Positions 9,742 to 18,651 are shown, counted from the first letter of the stretch. The stretch is DNA of 64,000 nucleotides from M269 sp964640795 (GCA_964640795.1 CAZXIN010000005.1:98100-162099); one strand, 5' to 3'. The notes: generated by a model from the letters alone, not told the origin. Numbers and translations are program-made.

Positions 9742-10221
9742 ATTTTCACTAGGTATCATCCCTTTATTTTTAATTTCTAAGCTGCCTGTGCGGCAGTAAA
9801 CAATCATCGGTGCCGTTGTACTGGGCGGCTTATTTTCTAAGCTGCCTGTGCGGCAGTAAACAAAAGCTCCTGTAGCTGGAGCTATGATAATGATTTCTAA
9901 GCTGCCTGTGCGGCAGTAAACTACGTTCCCGTTCCTCAATCATACGCGAACTATTTCTAAGCTGCCTGTGCGGCAGTAAACCACAAATCATCATCATGAA
10001 TGCGTTGCATAACTTTCTAAGCTGCCTGTGAGGCAGTAAACCCAAACTTGCGGCCACCGGTTACAATTTTGCCTTTCTAAGCTGCCTGTGCGGCAGTAAA
10101 CGAGCCTAAATTCAGCCTAGATAAATCCCTAAATTTCTAAGCTGCCTGTGCGGCAGTAAACGCTCTAATAACCTTAGACTCTCTAGAGCTTAATTTCTAA
10201 GCTGCCTGTGCGGCAGTAAAC

Positions 10222-10461
10222 GCACTACTCCACCTTGCTCCTAACTTGGATAGTTTCTAAGCTGCCTGTGCGGCAGTAAACTAATTGACTCTAGTTCATA
10301 GGTTTCTCTCTTTTTTCTAAGCTGCCTGTGCGGCAGTAAACGCACTACTCCACCTTGCTCCTAACTTGGTTAGTTTCTAAGCTGCCTGTGCGGCAGTAAA
10401 CTAATTGACTCTTGTTCATAGTTTTCTCTCTTTTTTCTAAGCTGCCTGTGCGGCAGTAAAC
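10222..10461 (-). repeat. Tandem 120-bp duplication of two spacer-repeat units, diverged
   Basis: Spacers 10222-10253 and 10342-10373 differ at one base (GGATAG versus GGTTAG). Spacers 10282-10313 and 10402-10433 differ at two. The repeats inside both copies are identical. Two adjacent spacers recurring in the same order point to duplication, not independent capture. Confidence 0.92.
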
Positions 10462-11122
10462 GTCGAATCATTAGACGCATGCATCGCGTTAATTTTCTAA
10501 GCTGCCTGTGCGGCAGTAAACGAAGAAGTCAAAACAACAACCTTACCAAGCGTTTTCTAAGCTGCCTGTGCGGCAGTAAACATTGATTCTGGAGATTTGG
10601 CTTTGTTTCTTGAATTTCTAAGCTGCCTGTGCGGCAGTAAACGGTTTTTTCGTACGCGTATGCCTACTCGAATCTTTCTAAGCTGCCTGTGCGGCAGTAA
10701 ACCGTGATAGCGCTTATAGATCTGGAGACCTCATTTTCTAAGCTGCCTGTGCGGCAGTAAACAACCGGCTATCATTTCCACATCTTATGCGCCATTTCTA
10801 AGCTGCCTGTGCGGCAGTAAACGTCCTGCAAGATGGATGGCCATGACGTGGTGATTTCTAAGCTGCCTGTGCGGCAGTAAACCAATCAGTAACATTTGAA
10901 AGCGGTTCAAGTGATTTCTAAGCTGCCTGTGCGGCAGTAAACTCTAGAAATGTCTTTGATACGGTTTTGTATAATTTCTAAGCTGCCTGTGCGGCAGTAA
11001 ACTTACACCTGAGATACAAAGTTCCGTTGCAAATTTTCTAAGCTGCCTGTGCGGCAGTAAACAACCATGTTTTATCGCAGGCAATTCTGCATCATTTCTA
11101 AGCTGCCTGTGCGGCAGTAAAC

Positions 11123-11256
11123 TAGATGATAATAAGACTAACCATTTGATTATTAAAGAGCTTTAGTACATTTATACAAAAACACCCTTTTTTCTAATTG
11201 AAAATTAAGCCCTTATAAAATGCGGGCTGTGGGTGGGCGTAAAAAAAAGGGTAAAA
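11123..11256 (-). promoter_or_regulatory. CRISPR leader with IHF consensus site
   Basis: AT-rich DNA between the newest repeat and mgtE. Read on the minus strand, 11139-11151 is AATCAAATGGTTA, a perfect match to the IHF consensus WATCAANNNNTTR, 16 bp from the repeat boundary. In types I-E and I-F, IHF bends the leader to direct Cas1-Cas2 integration, so the site supports a leader that was or is functional. The distal part overlaps the 3' end region of mgtE. Confidence 0.75.
11206..11228 (-). terminator. Possible terminator of mgtE
   Basis: AGCCC and GGGCT form a short stem which, on the minus strand, is followed by TTAATTTTC. The stem is weak and the U-tract broken. It sits between mgtE and the CRISPR leader. 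Confidence 0.4.
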
Positions 11257-12615
11257 TTATACTAGTAACAATGTTGCTGTGCCTAGAAAGGCAAATATAC
11301 CAACAACATCGGTGATAGTAGTGAGTATCACACTACCTGCAAGCGCTGGGTCAATACGCAGCTTTTTCATGATAATAGGCAGTGTTGCGCCTGCTAAGCC
11401 AGCAGCTATCATATTCACTAACATCGCAAAGGCAATAACAACACCCAACATAAAGTCTTGTTTCCATAGCGCGACTACGGATGCAATCAGAACAGCCCAA
11501 ATCATGCCATTGAGCAACCCTATCGATAATTCTTTGGTAATTAACCAACGTGTATTAGCGGGGCTAACATGGCCTAAGGCCATACCTCGAATAACCAGAG
11601 TTAACGTCTGATTACCCGCAACACCACCCATACTAGGAACGATGGTATTCAATATCGCTAGTACGGCCAGCTGACTTAGCGTTGCTTCAAACAAGTCACT
11701 TACTGCCGCTGCCATTAACGCAGTGAATAGGTTAACGCCTAACCATATGGAACGACGTTGAGTACTTTTTACCACCGGAGCAAACGTATCCTCTTCATCA
11801 TCCAAACCGGCCATGCTCATCATACTGTGCTCGGCTTCTTCACGAATAATATCGACAACATCATCTATTGTAATTCGTCCCATCAGCTTGTTTTCTGTAT
11901 CAACAACCGGGGCCGAAAGCCAATTGTATCGCTCAAATATTTTAGCCACTTCAGTTTCTGGCATATCGACAGGAATAGTTTCAGCTTCTTCGTCCATTAG
12001 GCTGCCGATCGTTGACTCAGCTGACGCTGTAATAAATCTTGTTACAGCGACAGTGCCAATAAGCTTGTCGTTTCTGTCAACGACATAAAACGTATCGGTG
12101 TCTGTCGGTATCTCCCCTCTTAAACGAAGGTAACGTAGAACAACTTCAATGGTGATTTCTGGCCTTAATGTTACTGTGTCGGTATTCATTAAGAATCCGG
12201 CGGTACCATCACCATAAGCCAGTGCTTTTTCTGCTCTCTGCCGGTCTTGAGAGTCTAGAGACTTGAGAACATCTTGATAGACCTTATTGGGGAGGCCGCT
12301 GAGCATCTCAGCCATATCATCCGTGTCCATCTCTTCCAGTGCATCAGCTAACTTCTCTGGCATCATGTCAGACATAATGCCGTTACGTACATCTTCGGAG
12401 AGTTCTTCTAGAACATCGCTGTGAAAATCGGCATCAATAAGCTTCCAGAGTACAGAGCGATCTTTAGCGGGTGTTGATTCCAGCATCAAAGCAATATCAC
12501 TCGCAGGCATGTTGTGCAGCATGTTGCTTACTTGCACATACATACCATTAGCTAGCGCTTCATTAAGCGCTTCTAATTGGCTAAATGTATACTTGCTTTC
12601 TAATGCTTCTGTCAT
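11257..12615 (-). CDS. mgtE: MgtE magnesium channel/transporter
   Basis: A homodimeric inner-membrane Mg2+ channel gated by cytoplasmic Mg2+ sensing. Seen in order: an N-terminal helical MgtE domain (residues about 30-135, DMAEMLSGLPN), two CBS domains (about 140-255, TVTLRPE, VDMPETEV, GRITIDDVVDIIREEAEHSM), the plug-helix region, then five membrane helices with GGVAGNQTLTLVIRGMALG, the conserved pore stretch. The 452 residues are normal. It precedes npr at the downstream end of the rpoN cluster, as in many gammaproteobacteria, separated by a 204-bp gap. No M-box riboswitch fold is evident upstream. Confidence 0.96.
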   Translation of the reverse strand: MTEALESKYTFSQLEALNEALANGMYVQVSNMLHNMPASDIALMLESTPAKDRSVLWKLIDADFHSDVLEELSEDVRNGIMSDMMPEKLADALEEMDTDDMAEMLSGLPNKVYQDVLKSLDSQDRQRAEKALAYGDGTAGFLMNTDTVTLRPEITIEVVLRYLRLRGEIPTDTDTFYVVDRNDKLIGTVAVTRFITASAESTIGSLMDEEAETIPVDMPETEVAKIFERYNWLSAPVVDTENKLMGRITIDDVVDIIREEAEHSMMSMAGLDDEEDTFAPVVKSTQRRSIWLGVNLFTALMAAAVSDLFEATLSQLAVLAILNTIVPSMGGVAGNQTLTLVIRGMALGHVSPANTRWLITKELSIGLLNGMIWAVLIASVVALWKQDFMLGVVIAFAMLVNMIAAGLAGATLPIIMKKLRIDPALAGSVILTTITDVVGIFAFLGTATLLLV

Positions 12616-12753
12616 CGCGCTTATCCTGAATTTAGATCATACTATTCTGGTCAGTTGTACACAGAATGGCTTTAGCACAGTTTGGAAAGGACAGGTTTAG
12701 GGCCTCATTAATTTGAGGACTATTTGGATTATATCATTATACATCAGATATTT

Positions 12754-12784
12754 ATACCAATTCGCTTTAGAGATAAATTGGCAT
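12754..12784. repeat. ATACCAATT/AATTGGCAT inverted repeat
   Basis: ATACCAATT (12754-12762) pairs with AATTGGCAT (12776-12784) with one mismatch, between npr and mgtE. The ATACCAAT end recurs at several other intergenic sites in the window. It may act as a weak terminator for the npr end of the operon. Confidence 0.4.
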
Positions 12785-12819
12785 TAATGTAGATAATTAA
12801 AGAGTGACTTCAAATATGA

Positions 12820-13092
12820 CTATTCGTTCTCGTTAAATTTTCCAACGATGAGTGCTTCTACCGCCGCTAACGCGTGTTCAGCATCCTCACCTTCACTAAT
12901 AACAGTGACTTCTTTGCCCTGACTACTTTCTAACATCATAAGGCCTAAGACACTGGTAGCAGAGGCTGTTTTGTCGCCTTGAACCAACATCACTTCTGCA
13001 TCGAAGTGCATTGCTAATTTTGCCAATTGGGTCGCAGCGCGGGCGTGCAACCCAAGTTTATTAACGATGGTTAATTTCTTTTCTAAACGCAC
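12820..13092 (-). CDS. ptsO: NPr, HPr-like phosphocarrier of the nitrogen PTS
   Basis: Relays phosphate from EI-Ntr to EIIA-Ntr in the nitrogen phosphotransferase system. Seen: phosphorylatable His16 in NKLGLHARAA and the HPr fold through MMLESSQGKEVTV; 90 residues. I use the GTG at 13092, preceded by AAAGG in the 10-bp gap after rapZ, because upstream in-frame sequence is the out-of-frame 3' end of rapZ. Its position directly after rapZ and ptsN is canonical, and its role is regulatory rather than sugar uptake. Confidence 0.92.
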   Translation of the reverse strand: MRLEKKLTIVNKLGLHARAATQLAKLAMHFDAEVMLVQGDKTASATSVLGLMMLESSQGKEVTVISEGEDAEHALAAVEALIVGKFNENE

Positions 13093-13102
13093 GTATTTAC
13101 CT

Positions 13103-13960
13103 TTAGCTGTCGCTATTAATTTTGGTTTGAAGGTGGCGGATCTGCACGTCGGGGTGTGTTGTCTTAAAATTCTTTGCCAATTCTTCAGCGACATAAACTG
13201 AACGGTGTTGTCCACCGGTACAACCAATAGCAATAGTCACGTAACTGCGATTGTTACGCTCCAAATGCGGTAACCAAGTAGCGATAAGGTTCTGGATTTG
13301 CCAGATAAATTTAGTCACCAAGGGTTTCGACCCTAAAAACAATTGCACTTCGGCATCCACACCTGTGAGGTGTTTCAGGTCAGGTTCCCAATGTGGATTC
13401 GGTAAAAAACGAGCATCAAATACGTAATCTGCGTCTTTGGGAATACCGTACTTGAAACCAAAGGATTCCAGCACAAGCACTAGTCTTGAACTCTTCTTGC
13501 CAAGAATACGCTCTCTGATGAGTTCAGCTAACTGATGCAAAGAAAGCTTATCTGTATCAATGTACAAATCAGCTCTTTCTATAACAGGCGCCAGCAATCG
13601 AGATTCAGCTTGAATAGCTTCTGCTAAAGACTGATTTTGCCTTGATAGTGGATGCAAACGTCGGGTTTCACTAAAACGTTTAACCAACATGTCATCACTG
13701 GCATCCAAATAGAGGATGGTCATTTCCCAGCTGGATGGCAGGTAATCTAAGATTTCCTCAAGCTCAGTTGGATCTTTAGGCAAATTCCTCACGTCTATAC
13801 TGACAGCAACTTGTTGATATTCATCTGCAACAGCGTGTGTCAACGTGGGTAGTAAATTAACAGGAATATTATCGACACAATAATAACCGAGGTCTTCCAG
13901 TGAGCGCAGCGCAATTGATTTTCCTGAGCCTGAACGTCCACTAATAATAATCAGTTTCAA
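13103..13960 (-). CDS. rapZ: RapZ, RNase adapter / glmZ-GlcN6P regulator
   Basis: A P-loop nucleotide-binding protein. In enterics it senses glucosamine-6-phosphate and presents the sRNA GlmZ to RNase E. Seen: Walker A GRSGSGKS at residues 8-15, DVRNLP, the C-terminal RNA-binding motif region TIAIGCTGGQHRS, and 285 residues as in the family. It overlaps ptsN by 4 bp (ATGA), so the two are translationally coupled. No GlmZ/GlmY homologue was identified in the window. Confidence 0.95.
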   Translation of the reverse strand: MKLIIISGRSGSGKSIALRSLEDLGYYCVDNIPVNLLPTLTHAVADEYQQVAVSIDVRNLPKDPTELEEILDYLPSSWEMTILYLDASDDMLVKRFSETRRLHPLSRQNQSLAEAIQAESRLLAPVIERADLYIDTDKLSLHQLAELIRERILGKKSSRLVLVLESFGFKYGIPKDADYVFDARFLPNPHWEPDLKHLTGVDAEVQLFLGSKPLVTKFIWQIQNLIATWLPHLERNNRSYVTIAIGCTGGQHRSVYVAEELAKNFKTTHPDVQIRHLQTKINSDS

Positions 13961-14397
13961 ACAATAGCCTCATAAAGTTCATCATCAGTACTGGCTGAAC
14001 GAATTCGCTTGATCACATGTTTATCTGATAGAGCTTTGGCAACCGTTGCAAGCGTTTGCAAGTGTCCGTGAGTTTGGTCTTCAGGTACTAGTATGACAAA
14101 AAAGATATCAACCGGTTGATCATCAATAGCGTCATACTCAACAGCAGGGCTACAGGTGACTAACATGGCTTGAATTTCAGTGATATCAGCAAGGCGACCG
14201 TGCGGGATAGCTATGCCATTACCAATACCTGTACTCCCGACTTTTTCTCTATTGATCAGGCTTTCAAGAATGATATCGGCATGGACGTTGGAGTGCTGGT
14301 GTAGCAGTTCACTTATTGATTCAAGAATTCGTTTTTTGCTTCTGGCCTCAACTGCACAATGTGTGCAGTGAGGACTTAGGAGAGTTTTAATTTCCAT
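13957..14397 (-). CDS. ptsN: PTS IIA-like nitrogen regulatory protein
   Basis: EIIA-Ntr is phosphorylated by NPr and regulates K+ transport, RpoN-linked genes and phosphate sensing by protein contact. Seen: active-site His66 in GIAIPHGRL, GSTGIGNG before it, and HGHLQTLATVAKAL near the C-terminus. 146 residues is usual. It sits 14 bp after hpf and overlaps rapZ, in the canonical rpoN operon order. No strong ribosome site precedes the ATG, fitting coupling from hpf. Confidence 0.94.
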   Translation of the reverse strand: MEIKTLLSPHCTHCAVEARSKKRILESISELLHQHSNVHADIILESLINREKVGSTGIGNGIAIPHGRLADITEIQAMLVTCSPAVEYDAIDDQPVDIFFVILVPEDQTHGHLQTLATVAKALSDKHVIKRIRSASTDDELYEAIV

Positions 14398-14411
14398 TAA
14401 TTTTCAATTCA

Positions 14412-14699
14412 TCAATGCCGCTTAAGTTTTTCTTTATGCTTGATCACTTGCCTGTCTAGCTTATCGATGAGCCCGTCAATAGCTGCATACATATCGTTGT
14501 GCTCCGATGTTGCAAAAAGTTCACCGCCGTCAACATGTAGGTTTGCCTCGGCTTTTTGATTGAGCTTTTCGACATTAAGTATGACATGAACATTATTAAT
14601 GTGATCGAAGTGGCGTTCTAATTTCTCAAATTTAGTTTCAACATAGCTTCTTAGAGCATCGGTAATTTCGACATGATGACCAGTAAGGTTTAATTGCAT
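14412..14699 (-). CDS. hpf: Ribosome hibernation promoting factor, short form
   Basis: Binds the 30S decoding region and drives 70S dimerisation or inactivation in stationary phase. Seen: MQLNLTGHHVEITDALRSYVETKFEKLERHFD and the basic tail DRQVIKHKEKLKRH. 95 residues makes it the short HPF/YhbH form. AGAGGAAG precedes the ATG. Placement between rpoN and ptsN is conserved. Confidence 0.94.
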   Translation of the reverse strand: MQLNLTGHHVEITDALRSYVETKFEKLERHFDHINNVHVILNVEKLNQKAEANLHVDGGELFATSEHNDMYAAIDGLIDKLDRQVIKHKEKLKRH

Positions 14700-14726
14700 A
14701 TCGCGTCTTCCTCTTATTGAGCAGCC

Positions 14727-16226
14727 TTAGACAAGGCTTTTACGCTGGTTAGACGGTGGAATCGATAAAGATTCCCGGTATTTTGCTATTGTCCGCCGAG
14801 CTACTTTGATACCTTGCTCGGCCAACAATTGGGCAATTTTGCTATCGCTTAAGGGTTTATTCGGTTTTTCAGCCGCAACCAATTTTTTAATCAGAGCACG
14901 AATGGCCGTCGACGAGCACTCTCCGCCTGCATCAGTGGCCACGTGGCTTGAAAAGAAATATTTTAGTTCGTATATACCACGTGGAGTATGCATATATTTT
15001 TGCGTGGTCACTCGAGATATCGTGGATTCGTGCATTTCCACCATCTCTGCTACGTCATTTAAGATCATAGGCTTCATCATTTCAGGGCCATACTCAAAAA
15101 AGCCCTGTTGCTGTTGCACAATACAATTGGCTACTTTCAGCAATGTGTCATTACGGCTTTCCAGACTCTTAATAAACCATTTGGCTTCTTGCATATGAGA
15201 CCGAATAAACTGACTGTCGGCGGTATTTCGTGTGTTACGACTCATAGCAGCATATTGCTGATTAATGTTTAATTTAGGAAGACTGTCTGGGTTTAATTCA
15301 ACAACCCAGCGTCCGCTTTTCTTAGCAACAGACACATCAGGGATAACATACTCAGACTCTCCAGCCATAATGGCACTACCCGGTCTAGGGTTCAGTGTTT
15401 GCAATAAACGAATAACATCGCGCAGCTCATCTTCCTTTAGTTTAGCTTTGCGCATTAAGGTTCTGTAGTCTTTGCTGGCCAACAAATCAGCGTATTCCAA
15501 AATGATAGTTCGTGCTTGAGCAAGCCACTGCGTATTCGGGTCATACTGATTAAGTTGTATCAATAAGCATTCTTGTGGTGTTCTGGCCCCAACGCCAACA
15601 GGATCAAATAGTTGCACACGTTTTAAAACACACTCAACCTCGTCAATCTCAATTTCTTCATCATCAAGACTGGCTAATACTTCTTCGGTAGAAATCGTTA
15701 AATATCCGGCTTCATCAATGGAGTCGATAATGGCTGTAGCAATAGCAGTATCTGTGTCACTAAAATGCGTGAGTTGCATTTGCCAAATGAGATGACTCTG
15801 AATGTCTTCTGTCGTTTGCCCTTGATACGCTAAATCATCTTCAGCACTGCTCATAGGCGCAGGTGCAGATGAAGCGCTATATGACTCTTCCCACGTGCTG
15901 TCTAGTGGCAGGTCATCAGGCATGTCATTGCTTTCCATTGCCTTGTCAATTTCAACACTATCGCTACTTTGAGGCTCCTCTTGTGACTGCTGCTCAGACT
16001 CATTGGTAGAAGCTGAAACTTTCTCCGCCTCTTGCCCGGATTCATTTGCCTCGTTCTCATTAGTTTCGTTCGCATGACTTTCTTCAAGGAGCGGGTTCGA
16101 TTCCAACGCCTCTTGAATTTCTTGCTGAAGATCTAGCGTCGACAGTTGCAACAAACGAATCGCTTGCTGAAGCTGAGGAGTCATTGTCAGTTGCTGACTA
16201 AATTTAAGCTGTAGTGATGGCTTCAT
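14727..16226 (-). CDS. rpoN: RNA polymerase sigma-54 factor
   Basis: Directs polymerase to -24/-12 promoters and needs AAA+ activators. Seen: the N-terminal Gln-rich activator-interacting region (LKFSQQLTMTPQLQQAIRLL), an acidic, low-complexity linker (about residues 50-125), the core-binding domain, the HTH region (ESTISRVTTQKYM), and the C-terminal RpoN box ARRTIAKYRE for the -24 element. 499 residues is normal. It follows lptB by 56 bp. Known targets are not visible in this window. Confidence 0.97.
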   Translation of the reverse strand: MKPSLQLKFSQQLTMTPQLQQAIRLLQLSTLDLQQEIQEALESNPLLEESHANETNENEANESGQEAEKVSASTNESEQQSQEEPQSSDSVEIDKAMESNDMPDDLPLDSTWEESYSASSAPAPMSSAEDDLAYQGQTTEDIQSHLIWQMQLTHFSDTDTAIATAIIDSIDEAGYLTISTEEVLASLDDEEIEIDEVECVLKRVQLFDPVGVGARTPQECLLIQLNQYDPNTQWLAQARTIILEYADLLASKDYRTLMRKAKLKEDELRDVIRLLQTLNPRPGSAIMAGESEYVIPDVSVAKKSGRWVVELNPDSLPKLNINQQYAAMSRNTRNTADSQFIRSHMQEAKWFIKSLESRNDTLLKVANCIVQQQQGFFEYGPEMMKPMILNDVAEMVEMHESTISRVTTQKYMHTPRGIYELKYFFSSHVATDAGGECSSTAIRALIKKLVAAEKPNKPLSDSKIAQLLAEQGIKVARRTIAKYRESLSIPPSNQRKSLV

Positions 16227-16282
16227 GTACTTCTTGTATTATTGTCTGTTTTACTTTGTGGCTAACCTTGCCCATGTACTAA

Positions 16283-17008
16283 CTATAGCTTGAATTGTTC
16301 GCCTAGGTATACATCTCTGACCTGCTGATTTGCAAGAACATGTTCAGCTGTCCCGCTCGCGATCAATTCACCATGGCTAACAATATAGGCTTTCTCACAG
16401 ACATCTAGGGTTTCGCGGACATTATGATCAGTAATCAATACGCCTATTCCCCTATCTCTCAAGTGAATAATAATTTTTTTAATGTCACTGACGGATATCG
16501 GATCGACGCCGGCAAATGGTTCATCTAGCAAGATAAAAGCAGGATCAGCCGCTAACGCACGAGCAATTTCTACTCGACGTCTCTCCCCTCCTGATAAACT
16601 CATCCCTGTACTGTGACGAATATGGTTGATATTAAACTCATCCAGTAGCGCATCCGCCTGTTCTTGCATTTGAACACTAGAAAGGTTTTTACGCGTTTGT
16701 AATATCGCCATTAAATTTTGATAAACACTTAATTTTCTAAAAATAGATGACTCTTGGGGCAGATAACCAATACCGCGCCGTGCACGTATATGCATAGGAG
16801 CAAGGGTAAGCTCTTCATCATCAATAAATATTTGACCATTGTCTAAAGGTACTAAGCCCACAACCATATAAAAAGTTGTGGTTTTTCCTGCGCCATTAGG
16901 GCCTAACAAGCCTACAATTTGACCACTTGAGACTTCAACACTGACATCTCGTACAACTTGTCTCGCCTTATACGATTTAGCTAAATTCAGCGCTTTTAAG
17001 GTTGGCAT
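16283..17008 (-). CDS. lptB: LPS export ABC ATPase LptB
   Basis: Powers LptFG extraction of LPS from the inner membrane. Seen: Walker A GPNGAGKTT near residue 36, Q-loop YLPQESSIFRKLS, signature LSGGERRRVEIARAL, Walker B FILLDEPFAGVDP and switch His in LITDHNVRE; 241 residues. It overlaps the lptA stop by one base. lptFG are not in the window, as is usual. Confidence 0.97.
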   Translation of the reverse strand: MPTLKALNLAKSYKARQVVRDVSVEVSSGQIVGLLGPNGAGKTTTFYMVVGLVPLDNGQIFIDDEELTLAPMHIRARRGIGYLPQESSIFRKLSVYQNLMAILQTRKNLSSVQMQEQADALLDEFNINHIRHSTGMSLSGGERRRVEIARALAADPAFILLDEPFAGVDPISVSDIKKIIIHLRDRGIGVLITDHNVRETLDVCEKAYIVSHGELIASGTAEHVLANQQVRDVYLGEQFKL

Positions 17009-17574
17009 TAAAGCTGTTCGTCCTTTTCTTGTTCGTCATCTTCTGTTTTTGGTTTGGGCTGGTATGTGGTGATAACGCGATCATTACCGCCTTCGACTCC
17101 AGCTTTTAACGCTTCGGATTCAATATCCAAGCTAATTCGTTCACTCTCAATAGTTTGACCATCGCGAGATAATGTTGCTGAGCCAGTTAGGATGACAACA
17201 CGAGTTGACTGCTGATACTTGATTTCATTAGCTAATGCAGTCACCAAATTCCCCTCGTCATCTAGCTGAGAATATTGCGCAGGGCTGCCTCTGGCGATAA
17301 ATATTTGATCACTTTCATCTTCACCAATAATAACCTCTAGTTCATCGGCATCTATGGCTAGGCTCCCCTGTCTTATTTTAACATTGCCCGTATAAATAGC
17401 TTTCTTGTTAACACCATCAATATCTTGGTTATCAGCTCCAACAGAGAGTTGTTGTAAAAAGTCATCTTTACCAGCAGCCTGCAAAGGACCTGCAATAGCA
17501 AATAAAATAAGGCTTAAACTAAAAGCGTAAGTGCAACGTTTACTTAGGGTCATAAAGGGTCTGTACATGTTCAT
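17008..17574 (-). CDS. lptA: LPS transport periplasmic bridge protein LptA
   Basis: Forms the beta-jellyroll bridge carrying LPS across the periplasm. Seen: signal peptide (SLSLILFAIAGPLQA), the OstA/LptA repeats (AIYTGNVKIRQGSLAIDADELEV, VVILTGSATLSRDG) and a charged C-terminus. It overlaps lptC by 35 bp if the ATG at 17574 is used; the ATG at 17553 gives a tidier signal peptide (MTLSKRCTYAF). Neither has a strong Shine-Dalgarno, fitting translational coupling. Confidence 0.92.
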   Translation of the reverse strand: MNMYRPFMTLSKRCTYAFSLSLILFAIAGPLQAAGKDDFLQQLSVGADNQDIDGVNKKAIYTGNVKIRQGSLAIDADELEVIIGEDESDQIFIARGSPAQYSQLDDEGNLVTALANEIKYQQSTRVVILTGSATLSRDGQTIESERISLDIESEALKAGVEGGNDRVITTYQPKPKTEDDEQEKDEQL

Positions 17575-18100
17575 TCAACGTAAATTTTTCAGTAATCAAG
17601 TTAGCATTAAAACCTGTCCCTGTGGTTTTAAACCCTTCGCCCATTATTTCAACAGGTTCGTCTGATACTATAGTGCGGTTATTCAAATCAATTTCAATAA
17701 ATTCTGTTGTTAAAGTTTGTATCTGGCTGTTTTCATTCAGACTCGTTATTCTGACATTGGTTTCAAGTTGGATACGATTATCTTCATATAGCGTACCTAC
17801 AGAGGCCGTCACTTTCCATGGTTCTGCGCCATCATTTGTAAAAATAGTATATTCAGGAGATTCAAATAAAGTGAAACCTAATAAGTCGTAATGGTCCATA
17901 CCCTCAGCATAGACTTGGTGATTAAGCTGCCCATCTTCATCATATAGTGAGCTTTTCAGACCTTTCGCACTGTAGTTAGGTAACCAGGCATCATCTTGCG
18001 TTGTGGCTGTTGTTTTCGTTTTTTCTTGAAGCCAAAACGGCAAATTCAATCCTAAAACGATAATAAACAATAACCCAATGCTAATAGTTATCCTATTCAT
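17540..18100 (-). CDS. lptC: LPS export inner-membrane protein LptC
   Basis: A bitopic protein that hands LPS from LptBFG to LptA. Seen: one N-terminal membrane helix (ISIGLLFIIVLGLNLPFWL) and a periplasmic jellyroll domain (HYDLLGFTLFESPEYTIF, IQLETNVRITSLN). 186 residues is normal. It overlaps kdsC by 4 bp and lptA at its 3' end, so the kdsC-lptC-lptA-lptB block is tightly coupled. Confidence 0.92.
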   Translation of the reverse strand: MNRITISIGLLFIIVLGLNLPFWLQEKTKTTATTQDDAWLPNYSAKGLKSSLYDEDGQLNHQVYAEGMDHYDLLGFTLFESPEYTIFTNDGAEPWKVTASVGTLYEDNRIQLETNVRITSLNENSQIQTLTTEFIEIDLNNRTIVSDEPVEIMGEGFKTTGTGFNANLITEKFTLNEHVQTLYDPK

Positions 18101-18651
18101 AGGCTGCGCCCATGAATAACACTAAGTGCCGCACGGCTTTGCAACAACAAGTCACATATTTCCCTTACAGCCCCTGCTCCTCCGGTGTTGCTCGTCACAT
18201 AGTCTGCTTTTTGTTTCACTAAAGGGTGGCCATTTTCAACACTGAAAGCCAAAGCACTGCAACTAAACATCCCTAGGTCAGGCATGTCATCCCCAACCGA
18301 GGCAACAGCATCCTCTTCCAAACACAAGGATTGCATTAACTCAGTCAACGCAGTTTGTTTGTCTTCACAGCCTTGGACGATATGTTCTACACCTAATGAC
18401 GACATTCGTTGTTGGACAATATTCGATTCACGCCCGGTAATGACAGCGACTTTAATGCCGACTTTCTGAATTGCCTTAACGCCGTAACCATCGAGCGCAT
18501 GAAAAGCTTTGAACTCTTCACCTTGGTTGCCCATAATAATTTGGCCATCGGAAAATACACCATCCACATCACAAGCAAGTAATTTGATGTCCTGTAACTT
18601 ACCAAAGAAACCTTCAGATACACTACCGTATAGTGTTTCAACACGCGCCAT
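18097..18651 (-). CDS. kdsC: 3-deoxy-D-manno-octulosonate-8-phosphate phosphatase
   Basis: Removes phosphate from Kdo-8-P for LPS inner-core synthesis. Seen: the HAD motif I CDVDGVFSDG (Asp28 nucleophile, Asp30 acid), VITGRES as motif II, and SVGDDMPDLGMF as motif IV. 184 residues is the small capless, tetrameric C0 HAD type. It overlaps kdsD by one base. Confidence 0.95.
   Translation of the reverse strand: MARVETLYGSVSEGFFGKLQDIKLLACDVDGVFSDGQIIMGNQGEEFKAFHALDGYGVKAIQKVGIKVAVITGRESNIVQQRMSSLGVEHIVQGCEDKQTALTELMQSLCLEEDAVASVGDDMPDLGMFSCSALAFSVENGHPLVKQKADYVTSNTGGAGAVREICDLLLQSRAALSVIHGRSL

Larger units (their letters stand above)
9667..11122 (-). CRISPR. Type I-F CRISPR array, 23 intact repeats plus a split terminal repeat
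   Basis: Intact 28-bp repeats start at 9774 and recur every 60 bp to 10554, then at 10615 and every 60 bp to 11095. That gives 23 intact repeats and 23 spacers (22 between them, plus 9742-9773 before the first). On the plus strand the repeat is TTTCTAAGCTGCCT followed by GTGCGGCAGTAAAC. Its minus-strand form starts GTTTACTGCC and ends TTAGAAA, with a CTGCC/GGCAG stem, which is the type I-F repeat pattern. Spacers are 32 nt, with one of 33 (10582-10614). The repeat at 10014 has one substitution (GTGAGG), placed in the crRNA hairpin loop. The broken repeat lies at the low-coordinate end and an AT-rich leader at the high end, so transcription runs on the minus strand. No cas genes lie in the window. 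Confidence 0.97.

Noticed and set aside
9703..10057. Open frames across the CRISPR repeats (repeating CRTGSLE-like or LLPHRQL-like peptides)
   Set aside because: They are translations of the 60-bp repeat-spacer period, with no start signal; not genes.
12616..12819. M-box riboswitch near mgtE
   Set aside because: No conserved three-helix fold or its motifs are visible in the gap upstream of mgtE.
12820..13233. 137-residue form of the HPr-like protein
   Set aside because: The extra N-terminus is the rapZ 3' end in another frame; HPr proteins are about 90 residues and GTG at 13092 has a ribosome site.
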